The translations under genes were made by a program, and so were the position numbers. From contig CBDDHB010000002.1 in NCBI GenBank assembly GCA_965228165.1, positions 434,001 through 498,000 on the forward strand: a DNA stretch of 64,000 nucleotides, given 5' to 3'. The notes beneath the pieces are model-generated. The model was not told where the DNA came from, did not search any database, and saw only the letters and a program-made list of their open reading frames with translations. This DNA is from Oleispirillum sp965228165. Lineage in GTDB: Bacteria; Pseudomonadota; Alphaproteobacteria; Rhodospirillales; Rhodospirillaceae. Shown one piece after another: positions 35,179-43,868 of this stretch; the first letter of the stretch is position 1; each line of letters starts with the position of its first letter.

Positions 35179-36009
35179 ATGCCCCCTTCCCCTCTCCCCA
35201 AAGACGATCTTGCCGTCATCGCCCGACGCATGCGCGACCTAGCGGTGCGGGCCGGACGGGCGACCCTGACGTACTATCGCGCCTCCGACCTGGAAAGCCG
35301 CAGCAAGCCCGACGGCACGCCGGTCAGCGCCGCCGACTTGGCCGCCAACGCGATCATCATGGAAGGGCTCCACGCCGCCTTCCCGGATATCCCTGCGGTT
35401 AGCGAGGAAGACGGCGGAGATACCCCCCGGGACTGGTCGGAACCGTTCTTCCTGATCGATCCTCTGGACGGCACCAAAGAGTTCATTCGCGGCAACGGAC
35501 AGTACACCGTCAATATCGCCCTGATCGTCGATCACGCGCCGCTTCTGGGGGTGGTTTACGCCCCCGTCGTCGAGCGCCTGCAATGGGTGCGCGAGCCCGG
35601 CGCGGCGGTAGAGGAAGACCCGCCGCACGACCCCGACGAGGTGGGCGTCCTGCGCCGCATCGCCTGCCGCGCCGCCGACAACGACGCCCTGACGGCGGTG
35701 CTGTCGCGCTCCCACTTCAGCGAGGAAACCCGCACCCTGGTCTCGCGCTACGCGATCGCCTCGTCCAGCCAGGCCGGATCGTCTCTGAAATTCTGCCTGC
35801 TGGCGGCGGGCGAGGCGGATTTCTATCCCCGCCTGAGCCCCACCATGGAATGGGACACCGCCGCCGCCGACGCGATCCTGCGCGCGGCGGGCGGCCGCAT
35901 CGTCGATCATCCCGGCGGAAAGCCCTTGCGCTACGGCAAGCCGGGGCTGGAAAACCCCTTCTTCATCGCCCACGGCCCCGGGGTCCGGTTGCTGCCGCCC
36001 GCCGATTGA
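35179..36009 (+). CDS. cysQ: 3'(2'),5'-bisphosphate nucleotidase CysQ
   Basis: 276-residue inositol-monophosphatase-fold enzyme that removes PAP formed during sulfate assimilation. Metal and phosphate ligands are visible: VSEEDGG (74-80), FLIDPLDGTKEFIRG (91-105) and MEWDTAAADAIL near 223. ATG 35179 is used because the protein then starts at the usual place; a longer open frame upstream is antisense to the methyltransferase gene. It lies 14 bases ahead of the broken MFS gene. Confidence 0.92.
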   Translation: MPPSPLPKDDLAVIARRMRDLAVRAGRATLTYYRASDLESRSKPDGTPVSAADLAANAIIMEGLHAAFPDIPAVSEEDGGDTPRDWSEPFFLIDPLDGTKEFIRGNGQYTVNIALIVDHAPLLGVVYAPVVERLQWVREPGAAVEEDPPHDPDEVGVLRRIACRAADNDALTAVLSRSHFSEETRTLVSRYAIASSSQAGSSLKFCLLAAGEADFYPRLSPTMEWDTAAADAILRAAGGRIVDHPGGKPLRYGKPGLENPFFIAHGPGVRLLPPAD

Positions 36010-36023
36010 GTCGGCCATCGGCG

Positions 36024-37176
36024 ATGTCCTCCCTCTCCGTCCGTTTCGCCCTGTATTACGCCGCCCTGTTCCTGGTGGTCGGCATTCAGATGCCGTACTG
36101 GCCGGTCTGGTTGAAGGGCCGAGGTCTCGACGCGACGGAAATCGGCATCCTGGTGGCGACGCAAATCTGGGCCAAGGTCGCCTTCAATCCGATCGTCGGC
36201 CATGCGGTCGATCGCAGCGGGCGGCGGCGGCGCATCCTGATCGGGCTGGCGATCGGCTCCCTCGTCGCCACCGCCCTGTTTCCGCTGATGCGGGGGTTTC
36301 CGGGCTTCTGGCGCTGTCCGCCGTCTCCGGCGCGCTGTTCGCGGCGCTGCTGCCGGTCGGCGACAACCTGACGATGAGTTACGTCATCCATCGCGGCCTC
36401 GACTACGGACGCATCCGGCTGTGGGGGTCGCTGGCTTTCATCGCCGCCTCGGGCGCGGTCGGGCAGCTTCTCGACCTGACGGATTCCGGCGTCGTCGTCT
36501 GGCTGATCGTCGGCGGCATGGCTCCCCTGTGCCTGGCCGCCGCCGCTCTGCCCGACGAACCCGCCCACCCCGCCGCCGGAGCGCCCCCCGGATGCGATGG
36601 ATCGACCTGCTGTCGTCCCGTCTGTACGGACTGTTCCTGGTCGCCACCGCGCTGATCGTCGCCAGCCACGCGGTATACTACGGTTTCGCCACCCTGCACT
36701 GGCAGGCGGCGGGAATCGACCACGTCTGGATCGGCGCCCTGTGGGGCGTCGGCGTCGCCGCCGAGATCGCCCTATTCGCCTTCAGCGGCGCGGTGGTGCG
36801 GGCCTTCGGCCCCTTCCGACTGATCGTCGCGGGCGGCGCAGCCTGCATCGTCCGCTGGAGCCTTCTGGCCTTCGTCACCGATCCCTGGCTGCTTCTGCCG
36901 ATCCAGTGCCTGCACGCCCTGACCTTCGGCGCGATCCACCTGGGGGCGATGCACTTCATCGCCCGCCACATCGCGCCGGGCATCGCCGGACGCGCCCAGG
37001 GGCTCTACGCGGCGGCGGGAAACGGCCTGATCATCGGCGCGGCGACGATGGTTTCGGGCGGTCTGTACGCGCGCTTCGGCGGGCAGGCGTTCCTCGGCAT
37101 GACCGCTCTGGCGGTCGCGGGGACAAGCGCCGCCGTAGCGCTGCACCGCATGGCGCGCCGCACCGTCAGAACCTGA
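36024..37176 (+). pseudogene. MFS transporter (HcaT-like), two frameshifts
   Basis: Begins MSSLSVRFALYYAALFLVVG with the typical MFS loop PIVGHAVDRSGRRRRILIG. The frame is lost at G5 (36292-36296) and again at C6 (36584-36589). Adding one base at each site restores a continuous reading (RGVSGLLALSAVSGALF..., then AGAPPRMRWIDLLSSRLYG...) of about 384 residues with 12 helices, ending at 37174-37176. The HcaT / phenylpropionate-type MFS subfamily is my best guess, from the short N-terminal helix pattern. It is probably inactive if the sequence is correct. Confidence 0.82.
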
Positions 37177-37551
37177 GCACGGAACCGGTCGGTCGGCGGC
37201 GGGTTCCGATTTCTTGCTGGCATTGACGTAGGCGACCGAGGCGTGTTCCGGGCAATAGGGCTTTCCGGGGATCGCCTTCTTGCCGCAGAAATGGAATCCC
37301 GGATCGCGCGGATCGCCGATCGGCCAGCGGCAGCAGTTCGGCCCCAGGTCCACCAGGGACGCCTGCTTTTCCTTTTTCGGTTTCGGCGACGTCCGCTTGA
37401 TCGGCGACGGCCGACCGGTCAGGCCCAGGCGATGCGCCTTGCCCACCACGGCGTTCTTGGAAACCCCCAACTGACGCCCGATTTCCCCGGTCGAAAGGCC
37501 CTGTTCCCACAGACGGGCCAACTCGGCAACCATTTCGTCAGTCCAGGCCAT
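37166..37551 (-). CDS. gcrA: GcrA cell-cycle regulator, C-terminal end uncertain
   Basis: GcrA is the alphaproteobacterial sigma-70 partner that activates promoters methylated at GANTC. N-terminal helix-turn-helix MAWTDEMVAELARLWEQGLS with GRQLGVSKNAVVGKAHRLGL, a basic linker, then the zinc-ribbon-like NCCRWPIGDPRDPGFHFCG and KPYCPEHASVAYV. The frame does not stop at the expected place and stays open to 36772, antisense to the MFS gene. A stop in the neighbouring frame at 37166-37168 suggests a 1-bp loss near the C-terminus. The conserved domains (first ~105 residues) are intact, so function may persist. Confidence 0.8.
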
Positions 37552-37719
37552 TGCGTTCTTGTCGTCCACTTTCCCCACCTTACAACGCCGAACCCCTGAC
37601 CCAAGGGATACCTCATCCCTTTTGTCGAGTCCATTGGCATCCCCCGCCCCACCCCGGAAAAACACACAAATGTTGCCGGAATCGGGGCCGGCCCATTAGT
37701 TCCCTGTCGTGTTCCTTAC

Positions 37720-39120
37720 CTAGAAGGAAATATTCGTTCGTCCTCGCGCCGGAACGCTCGCCTTCCAGACCGCCGTCTGGGCATCCCGACGGGTATGGGT
37801 GGCGTCCTCGTCGAAGATCGACCACCGCCCCGGGAAGGTCTGCGAGACCTCGACCTCCGCCGTGCGGTCGCCGTCGTTGATCAGGGTGACGCTGAAGTGC
37901 TGCTCGCTGGCGCTGCGCGAGATGTCACGGAATTCCAGACGTTTGGCCTCGTAGGCGACATCGACGACCCGCCCCAGCTGCACCACCACCGGGGCGCCCT
38001 CCGGCACATGCTCGATACGGTCCTCGCCGAGGAAAAGGTCGGCCTCGTTGGCCCGCGCCGCCATCACCCGCACCACCCCGGCAGGCAACGGCAGATTGAC
38101 GCCCGAGGACACCGCGTTGTCGAAGCTCAAGCGCAGGAACGCGCCGCGCCGGGGCCACTCGCCAGGGGCGGAACGGAACACCCCGACCGGATCGATGACC
38201 CGATAGCTGCGTTCCGTCGGCACCGCCGCACGATCGAGGAAGGCGATCTGCTTGCGTTCCCCAGCCTCGATCGAAACGCTTTTCGCCACCGGATACAGGC
38301 GATAACCCGCGACCATCGGCGGGCGCAGGGTCTCGTCCATCACCGTGGTCTTCGCCGCGGAACGGAAGGAGGCGACGCGCCCCTGGTCGAAAACCCGGGA
38401 AACGTTGCCCGCCACCACCCGCAAGGCGACGCCGTCGAAGGAATCGTCGCTGCCGTTGGCGACGCCGATCCAGCCGCTCAAATCGATCAGTCCCTTCGCC
38501 TCGTCGTAGATCGCCGCATAGTCGGCCTGCCAACGCAGGCCCGGCAACAGGTATTGCAGGGTCAGGGCGCGCTTGGCCGAAATCGCGCTCTCCAGGGTGA
38601 AATCCAGAACCGCCGCGCCGGGCATCGTGGTGTCCGGGGTGATCGGCAACACGATGCGTCCCGGATGGTTGATCTCCAGGCGGTCGCCGATGCGCAGGAT
38701 CGGACGCGGCTCGGCGCTCAAAAGAGTCGCGATTTCGGTCTTGTCGTCGCCGGTCCGCGGATCCTGGCGCACCACCTTGACGGTCTTGCCGATCGACAGC
38801 GCGAGAAGACCGTGCGGATCGGTCAGCGGCGGACGCACCGACATTTCGACCACCGACAGCTTCTCGTCGCGCAGAATCGCCGATTCCGGCACGATGCCCG
38901 AGGAGACGTCGGCAAGGCGCAAACGGCACATTCCCTTGGGCAGCACCCCGGCGCGGGTTTCCTCGACCTGGGCGAATCCGTCGGAAAACACCGTCAGGAC
39001 CCGCGATTCCCGCGTTTCCCTGCCCCAGGACAGATCCTTCGCCGCAGCGCCGTCCGCCGCGCAGCAACACACCAGGGCCGCAAGAACCAACGGCCAACGT
39101 CCCTTGCCACAGTCCGTCAT
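37720..39120 (-). CDS. DUF4139 domain-containing exported protein
   Basis: 466 residues. Residues 1-25 (basic start, then PLVLAALVCCCAADGAAAKD) are a secretion signal. The mature part is beta-rich, with GLRWQADYAAIYDEAKGLID and VALRVVAGNVSR, the pattern of the DUF4139 family, which has unknown function. It ends with EVEVSQTFPGRWSIFDE and a conserved C-terminal strand. I prefer ATG 39120 over 39126 because GAGAGG is six bases before it. No obvious partner except the TPR glycosyltransferase 37 bases upstream. Confidence 0.82.
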   Translation of the reverse strand: MTDCGKGRWPLVLAALVCCCAADGAAAKDLSWGRETRESRVLTVFSDGFAQVEETRAGVLPKGMCRLRLADVSSGIVPESAILRDEKLSVVEMSVRPPLTDPHGLLALSIGKTVKVVRQDPRTGDDKTEIATLLSAEPRPILRIGDRLEINHPGRIVLPITPDTTMPGAAVLDFTLESAISAKRALTLQYLLPGLRWQADYAAIYDEAKGLIDLSGWIGVANGSDDSFDGVALRVVAGNVSRVFDQGRVASFRSAAKTTVMDETLRPPMVAGYRLYPVAKSVSIEAGERKQIAFLDRAAVPTERSYRVIDPVGVFRSAPGEWPRRGAFLRLSFDNAVSSGVNLPLPAGVVRVMAARANEADLFLGEDRIEHVPEGAPVVVQLGRVVDVAYEAKRLEFRDISRSASEQHFSVTLINDGDRTAEVEVSQTFPGRWSIFDEDATHTRRDAQTAVWKASVPARGRTNISF

Positions 39121-39157
39121 CGCCATCCTCTCGTCAGGGCCACCCCCGGGCGCGACT

Positions 39158-40735
39158 CTACCCCGGCTTGGACTCGGTTTCCACCCCGCAGGTGATATCC
39201 CCGGACTCGGCGCCGTCGCGCCAGGACTCCAAGGCGTCGGCGATTCGCGCCAACGGGCCGTCCCAATCCCCAGGAGAGTCCTGCCGCCAGACCCGCGCCG
39301 AGGCGTACCAGGGGGATGCCGACCCGGCGACGCCCCAGCGCCAATCGGCGACGAAGGGCACCAGAACCCAGACCGGCAGCCCCATCGCCCCCGCCAGATG
39401 CGCGATCGCGGTATCGACGCAAATCGCCAGATCGCAGTCCCGCAACCGCAACGCCGTGTCCAGGCAATCCGCCACCCCCGCCCCGCCATCGGCCAGTTCC
39501 GACCAGTCGCGCCGCACCGCCGCCCTGTCGGCATCCAGTTGGAAGTGGACGAAATCGATCCTCGCCACCCGCCGCAGCACCAGGAAATCGGCGAACCGGC
39601 AACTCCGCCGGGCATCGTTGTGATGGGTCGGACTGCCCGCCCAGACCAGGGCGACGCGGCGGCGGCGCGACGGATCGCGCGGCGCGACGGAATGCAGATA
39701 CGCCGCCAGATCGGCGCGGGGCGAAGCCTCGCCCAGGATGCGCGGCAGACTCAACAGCGGCGCGTGGACGTCCGCCGCCGCCGGAACGCCCAGTTCCGTC
39801 ACCGTCCACGGCAGGTCCGGACGGTCCAGCAGCCGCACCAACGGCGGATGCACCCTGAGAACGATCCGCCCCACCCGCCGCGCCGCGAGAAACGCATAGC
39901 GCAGGAATTGCAGGGTGTCGCCCAGTCCCTGCTCGGCCTGCAGCAACAGGGTCACCTCCGGCAAGACCGAGCCATCCCAGGGCCGCCCCGGCAGGTCGTC
40001 GGGCAACAGCGCCAATCTGCGCCGCAACCGCCAATCCCACAGGGCGAATCCCTCCGCCCATCGTTCCCGCATCAGATCCAGTTGCGCCGCCTCGAACCCC
40101 GCGTCGGCATGATCGGGGGCGATGTCCAGAACCCGCGCCAGGGCGGCGCGCGCCGCGCCGAACTGCCGCTGATCGCGCAACGACAGGGCCAGGGCGAACC
40201 AGGCCCCGGCATCGCCGGGGGCGCGCTCCACCGCCGCGCGATAGGCGATCGCCGCCTCGGCCTCGCGGTGCAGCTTGGCAAGCGCATGCCCCAACCACAA
40301 CGGCAGGCGCGGATCGGCGACGCCCTGCGCCAGTCCGTTTTCCGCCAGGGATCGCGCGGCCTCCCAATCGCCCGCCCGAAGCGCCGACAGGGTGGCGTTG
40401 ACCGTCGCATCGGCGTGGCCGGGATCGCGAGCGATGGCGCATCGCCAGCAGGCCATCGCTTCGTCCAAATCGCCCGCCCGACGCCAAGCCTCGCCCAGGG
40501 CGAAATACAGGTCGGCATCGTCGCCGCCCCAGGCCCGCGCCAACTGAAAATCCGCGATCGCGGCGCGGGCATCGCCGCGCGCCAGCCGCGCCGCGCCGAC
40601 AATGCCGCGCAGGCGCGGCTCCTCCCCCAGGGTTTCCAGGAAACCAAGGGCCAGGGACTCCGCACGCGCCGGGTCGTTCGCCCCCAACGCCGCCCGGCAC
40701 GCCGCCACCGCCATGTCGAATCCGTCGCCCGCCAC
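39158..40735 (-). CDS. TPR-repeat protein with glycosyltransferase-9-like C-terminal domain
   Basis: 525 residues. About residues 1-215 are tandem TPR-like helical pairs (for example ADLYFALGEAWRRAGDLDEA, AGAWFALALSLRDQRQFGAA). The rest is a GT-B-like domain with QAEQGLGDTLQFLRYAFLAA and CDLAICVDTAIAHLAGAMGL, as in heptosyltransferase-related TPR proteins of alphaproteobacteria. It may add sugar to a protein or surface glycan; the acceptor is unknown. Divergent from rcdA. Confidence 0.85.
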   Translation of the reverse strand: MAGDGFDMAVAACRAALGANDPARAESLALGFLETLGEEPRLRGIVGAARLARGDARAAIADFQLARAWGGDDADLYFALGEAWRRAGDLDEAMACWRCAIARDPGHADATVNATLSALRAGDWEAARSLAENGLAQGVADPRLPLWLGHALAKLHREAEAAIAYRAAVERAPGDAGAWFALALSLRDQRQFGAARAALARVLDIAPDHADAGFEAAQLDLMRERWAEGFALWDWRLRRRLALLPDDLPGRPWDGSVLPEVTLLLQAEQGLGDTLQFLRYAFLAARRVGRIVLRVHPPLVRLLDRPDLPWTVTELGVPAAADVHAPLLSLPRILGEASPRADLAAYLHSVAPRDPSRRRRVALVWAGSPTHHNDARRSCRFADFLVLRRVARIDFVHFQLDADRAAVRRDWSELADGGAGVADCLDTALRLRDCDLAICVDTAIAHLAGAMGLPVWVLVPFVADWRWGVAGSASPWYASARVWRQDSPGDWDGPLARIADALESWRDGAESGDITCGVETESKPG

Positions 40736-40921
40736 GCCCCGATCCTCGCCCGTTTCCTCCTTGTTGTTAAAGCGCTTGAAGGAGAAAGGGAACCCCTGCC
40801 CGTTCGGATTGACTTGTCTTCGGCCTCCGCACTCCCCACACTACGGGTAGCGTCCGAGCCGCCCCTTCGTCCGGCGGCCGGGGGTTTTCCCCTAGCGGCA
40901 AAAACAACGCGGAGCATCCCC

Positions 40922-41338
40922 ATGACCGCCGAATGGGTCGACACCCCCCACTTCTCCTCGGTTTTCGACAGGAACATCGCCCTGTTGACGGAAACCCGCG
41001 ACTATCTGCAACACAACCTCTCCCTCGGGCATTCCCCCGCCGAGGACCCGATCGCCAAACTGACCGCGACGCGGGAAGCCTCGCGTCTGACCGCCCTTTT
41101 GGCCGAAACCATGTCCTGGCTGCTGCTCAACAAGGCGGCGAACAACCGGGAAATCCCCCTGGATTCCCTGCTGGAGGAAGCGGGCGCCCTGTGCCGCAAC
41201 ATCGGCGCCCGCGACGAGGATGCGCCGGAAATCGCGCCTGAACTTCCAGCGGAGCTTGAAGATTTGTACGGCAAATCACTGGAATTGTTTGCGTCTGTTC
41301 GCAAAATTTTGGCGAGCGCCCGCGCCGCCGCGAACTGA
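40922..41338 (+). CDS. rcdA: RcdA-family (DUF1465) regulator of CtrA degradation
   Basis: 138-residue helical protein with the DUF1465/RcdA core DRNIALLTETRDYLQHNL and SRLTALLAETMSWLLLNKAA. In Caulobacter RcdA is an adaptor that helps deliver CtrA to ClpXP, acting with CpdR and PopA. This copy is shorter than Caulobacter RcdA, mostly at the C-terminus. With clpXP and gcrA in the same window it supports a conserved CtrA circuit. The family assignment comes from the motif around the second helix. Confidence 0.82.
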   Translation: MTAEWVDTPHFSSVFDRNIALLTETRDYLQHNLSLGHSPAEDPIAKLTATREASRLTALLAETMSWLLLNKAANNREIPLDSLLEEAGALCRNIGARDEDAPEIAPELPAELEDLYGKSLELFASVRKILASARAAAN

Positions 41339-41384
41339 CGCCAGCCGTCCGCGAAACCGGGGACGGCTGGCATCGACCCTTGCT

Positions 41385-42358
41385 CTACTGTTCGCCCAGG
41401 CAATCGCGGAAGGACTCCGCCAGCCGTTGCAGCAGCAGGGGATAGGCCTTCGCCGTCGGCTTCAGGCCGACGCCCAGCGGATCCAGGGTCGCGGACTTGA
41501 CGCCAAGCTGCCGCGCCAGATTGCTCACCGCGTCCGGCGAGGCCTGGGCGTCGGCGAAGATGCAAACCGCGCCGGCGGCGCGCACCTTGTCGCGCACCTC
41601 TTGCAGGTGACGCCCGCCGATCGGACGCGACGGATCGAGGGTCAGCGCCGCGACGGCGGTCAGGCCGAACGGCGTCTCGAAATATTGATAGGCGTCGTGG
41701 AAGACCACGAATCCCCTGCCCCGCGCGCCTTGCAGCCGCACCGCCAAGTCGCTCTTCAGAGCCTCCAGCGAAGCGGCGAAGGCTTTGGCGCGCGATAGAG
41801 GGCGGCGCGTTCTCCATCGATGGACGCCAAACGCTCCGCCAGGGCGGCGGCGGCGGCGTTGTCGGGCGACAGCCACAAATGCGGGTCTTCGCCGCCGTGA
41901 TGGTCGTGCGCCTCGCCGGGCTTGTGGTCGTGGCCGGACTTGTGGTCGTGGTCGTGGTCGTGACCGTGTCCATCGCCGATTTCGTTCAGCCTGCGTCCGG
42001 GCAGCAGCGCCACGCCCGGCAACTCGGAAACCGTGAAGGTCCGGTCCCGCAGCCAATCGGCGGGACGGGCGGCCAGGGCCTTACCCACGCCCATCTCCAT
42101 GTTCGGACCGACCCACACCACCACGTCGGCCTCCGCCAGGGCGCGGGCCTGCGACGGCTTGAGCGCGCCGTGATGCGGCGATTGCGCGGGCGGCAGCAGA
42201 ACCGCCGGAGCGGCGACATCGCCCATCACCGCCGCCGCGATCATCCCCAGGGGGGCGATGCTGGCCACCACCCGGGGCGGGGCGGCCTGGGTGGACGCCC
42301 CACCGAACGCCCATATCCCCAGAAGCCAAATCAGAAAACTCAAGACCCGCCGTTGCAT
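41385..42358 (-). pseudogene. znuA: Zinc ABC transporter substrate-binding protein ZnuA, frameshifted
   Basis: Periplasmic zinc-binding protein. Signal peptide (MQRRVLSFLIWLLGIWAFGG), then VVASIAPLGMIAAAVMGD, ligand regions SPHHGALKPSQARAL and HGGEDPHLWLSPDNAAAAA, and a His/Asp-rich loop between them. The frame shifts near 41786-41796 (within CGCGCGCC). The second half, with GFVVFHDAYQYFETPFGL and a CIFADAQASPD segment, continues in another frame to 41385. Loss of 1 or 4 bases would explain it; restoring four gives RANAKAF, a natural reading. About 325 residues if repaired. Controlled with zur by the Zur box at 42431. Confidence 0.85.
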
Positions 42359-42430
42359 CACCCTTCTCCTCGCGTTACAGTCCGGCTTGCGCCGCCGAAT
42401 AAGTCACACCAAGTGACATCGACGCACGCG

Positions 42431-42445
42431 TGTTATACTATAACA
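42431..42445. promoter_or_regulatory. Zur box
   Basis: TGTTATACTATAACA is a perfect palindrome around its central C and matches the alphaproteobacterial Zur consensus (TGTTATA-type arms). It sits between znuA and zur-znuCB, 73 bases from the znuA start and about 117 from zur, so Zur-Zn could silence both directions when zinc is plentiful. An additional weaker dyad GTCAC-N5-GTGAC lies nearby at about 42403-42417. Confidence 0.82.
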
Positions 42446-42561
42446 AAATTGCCTCGTCGTCATAAACGTTAGGGCCACGGCCGAACGAAGCGCGGGGGTC
42501 CACCCGGCCCGAACCCCGGACCCCGCTGCCGCCGCTTCACAACCTTAAGGACCATCGCGTG

Positions 42562-43077
42562 ATGTCCGTTTTCGCGCATCATACGCACGACTTCGCTGCC
42601 AATCCCGACGCCGCGCTGCAAGCGGCGGACCAGTACTTCCAGAAGGCGGGGGTGCGGTTCACACCGCTGCGCCGCCGCGTGTTCGAGATCATCCTGCGCG
42701 CCGGAAAACCGATCGGCGCCTACGACATCCTCGAACGTCTGCGCGACCATGGCAAGATCGCCGCGCCGATTTCGGTCTACCGGGTTCTGGACTTCCTGAT
42801 CGAGCAGCGTTTCGTGCACCGTCTGGCGACGATCAACGCCTATATAGCCTGCGTCACGCCGGAAGACCCGCATGCCGCGCAATTCCTGATCTGCCAGTGT
42901 TGCGGTTCGGTGACCGAAATCTCCGACTCGGCGATCGACAAGGCGATTGCCGAGGGAGCGGCGACGGCGGGCTTCCGCGTCAGCTATCCCCTGGTCGAGA
43001 TCATGGGCATCTGCATCGACTGCGCCAAGGAGGGCAAGACCCCCGCCGCCCCGGCGGCTCCCGGCGACGACGAGTAA
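42562..43077 (+). CDS. zur: Zinc uptake regulator Zur (Fur family)
   Basis: 171-residue Fur-family repressor. Winged helix with VRFTPLRRRVFEIILRAGKP and SVYRVLDFLIEQRFVHRL, then a dimerisation domain with the structural zinc cysteines in CQCCGS and CIDCAK. Position next to znu genes and the Zur box make Zur rather than Fur. A GTG one codon earlier (42559) is an alternative start with slightly better spacing to TAAGGA. It is first in zur-znuC-znuB. Confidence 0.92.
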   Translation: MSVFAHHTHDFAANPDAALQAADQYFQKAGVRFTPLRRRVFEIILRAGKPIGAYDILERLRDHGKIAAPISVYRVLDFLIEQRFVHRLATINAYIACVTPEDPHAAQFLICQCCGSVTEISDSAIDKAIAEGAATAGFRVSYPLVEIMGICIDCAKEGKTPAAPAAPGDDE

Positions 43078-43094
43078 GGAGGAACCCCGCCGCG

Positions 43095-43868
43095 ATGGCC
43101 CCGCCCTCCCCCGATCCGACCTTGATTTCGTTGCGGGACATCCGCTTCGAACGGGGAGGACAGAACATCCTGGACGGGGTCGATCTGGACGTCTCGCGGC
43201 GCGAGATTTTGACCGTCGTCGGCCCCAACGGCGCGGGCAAAAGCACCCTGGCCCGCATCGCCGCCGGACTGGTCCGTCCCGATCGGGGCAGCATCCGCCG
43301 GGCTCCGGGGCTTAAGCTCGGCTACGTGCCGCAGGATTTTCCCGCCGTGCCATCGCTGCCGATGTCGGTGCGCCGCTTTCTCGACCTGCCGCATCGTCTG
43401 AGCCAGACCGAAGCCGAGGAAGCGCTGGCCCTGATGTCCGCCACCCACCTAACGAACAAGCCGATCGGACGCCTCTCCGGCGGAGAACGCCAACGGGTGC
43501 TGATCGCGATGGCGCTGGCCGCCCGGCCCGAGTTGCTGATCCTCGACGAACCGGCCAAGGGGCTTGACCCGATTTCGGAAGACGACCTTTACGCCCGCCT
43601 GCCCGACCTGCGCGACCGCCTTGGCTTCGGCGTGTTGATGATCTCGCACGATCTGCACGTGGTGATGGCCGCCACCGACCGCGTCGTCTGCCTCAACCGT
43701 CACATCTGCTGCGAGGGATCGCCCCGGGACATCGACGCCATCGCCGCCTTCCGCACCCTGTTCGCCGATCCGGCGACGGCGCATCTGGCGCTGTACCACC
43801 ATCGCCCCCATCTGCACGACCATTCCCACGAGGCGGACCCCCGCGACGATGACCATTCCCTGGCTTGA
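43095..43868 (+). CDS. znuC: Zinc ABC transporter ATP-binding protein ZnuC
   Basis: 257 residues. Walker A GPNGAGKS (43-50), signature RLSGGERQRVLIAMAL (127-142), Walker B ELLILDEPAKGLDP and switch histidine in MISHDLHVVM. The C-terminus carries a His/Asp-rich tail (HLHDHSHEADPRDDDHSLA), common in ZnuC and able to bind zinc. It starts 17 bases after zur and overlaps znuB by 20 bases. Confidence 0.94.
   Translation: MAPPSPDPTLISLRDIRFERGGQNILDGVDLDVSRREILTVVGPNGAGKSTLARIAAGLVRPDRGSIRRAPGLKLGYVPQDFPAVPSLPMSVRRFLDLPHRLSQTEAEEALALMSATHLTNKPIGRLSGGERQRVLIAMALAARPELLILDEPAKGLDPISEDDLYARLPDLRDRLGFGVLMISHDLHVVMAATDRVVCLNRHICCEGSPRDIDAIAAFRTLFADPATAHLALYHHRPHLHDHSHEADPRDDDHSLA

Noticed and set aside
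40740..40790. TTAAAGCGCTTGAA near the divergent TPR-glycosyltransferase and rcdA starts as an operator
   Set aside because: The dyad is imperfect and short; too weak to report as a site.
41879..42472. Plus-strand frame with a Val-rich stretch opposite the znuA His loop
   Set aside because: Reverse complement of the His/Asp-rich codons; no start context or family match.
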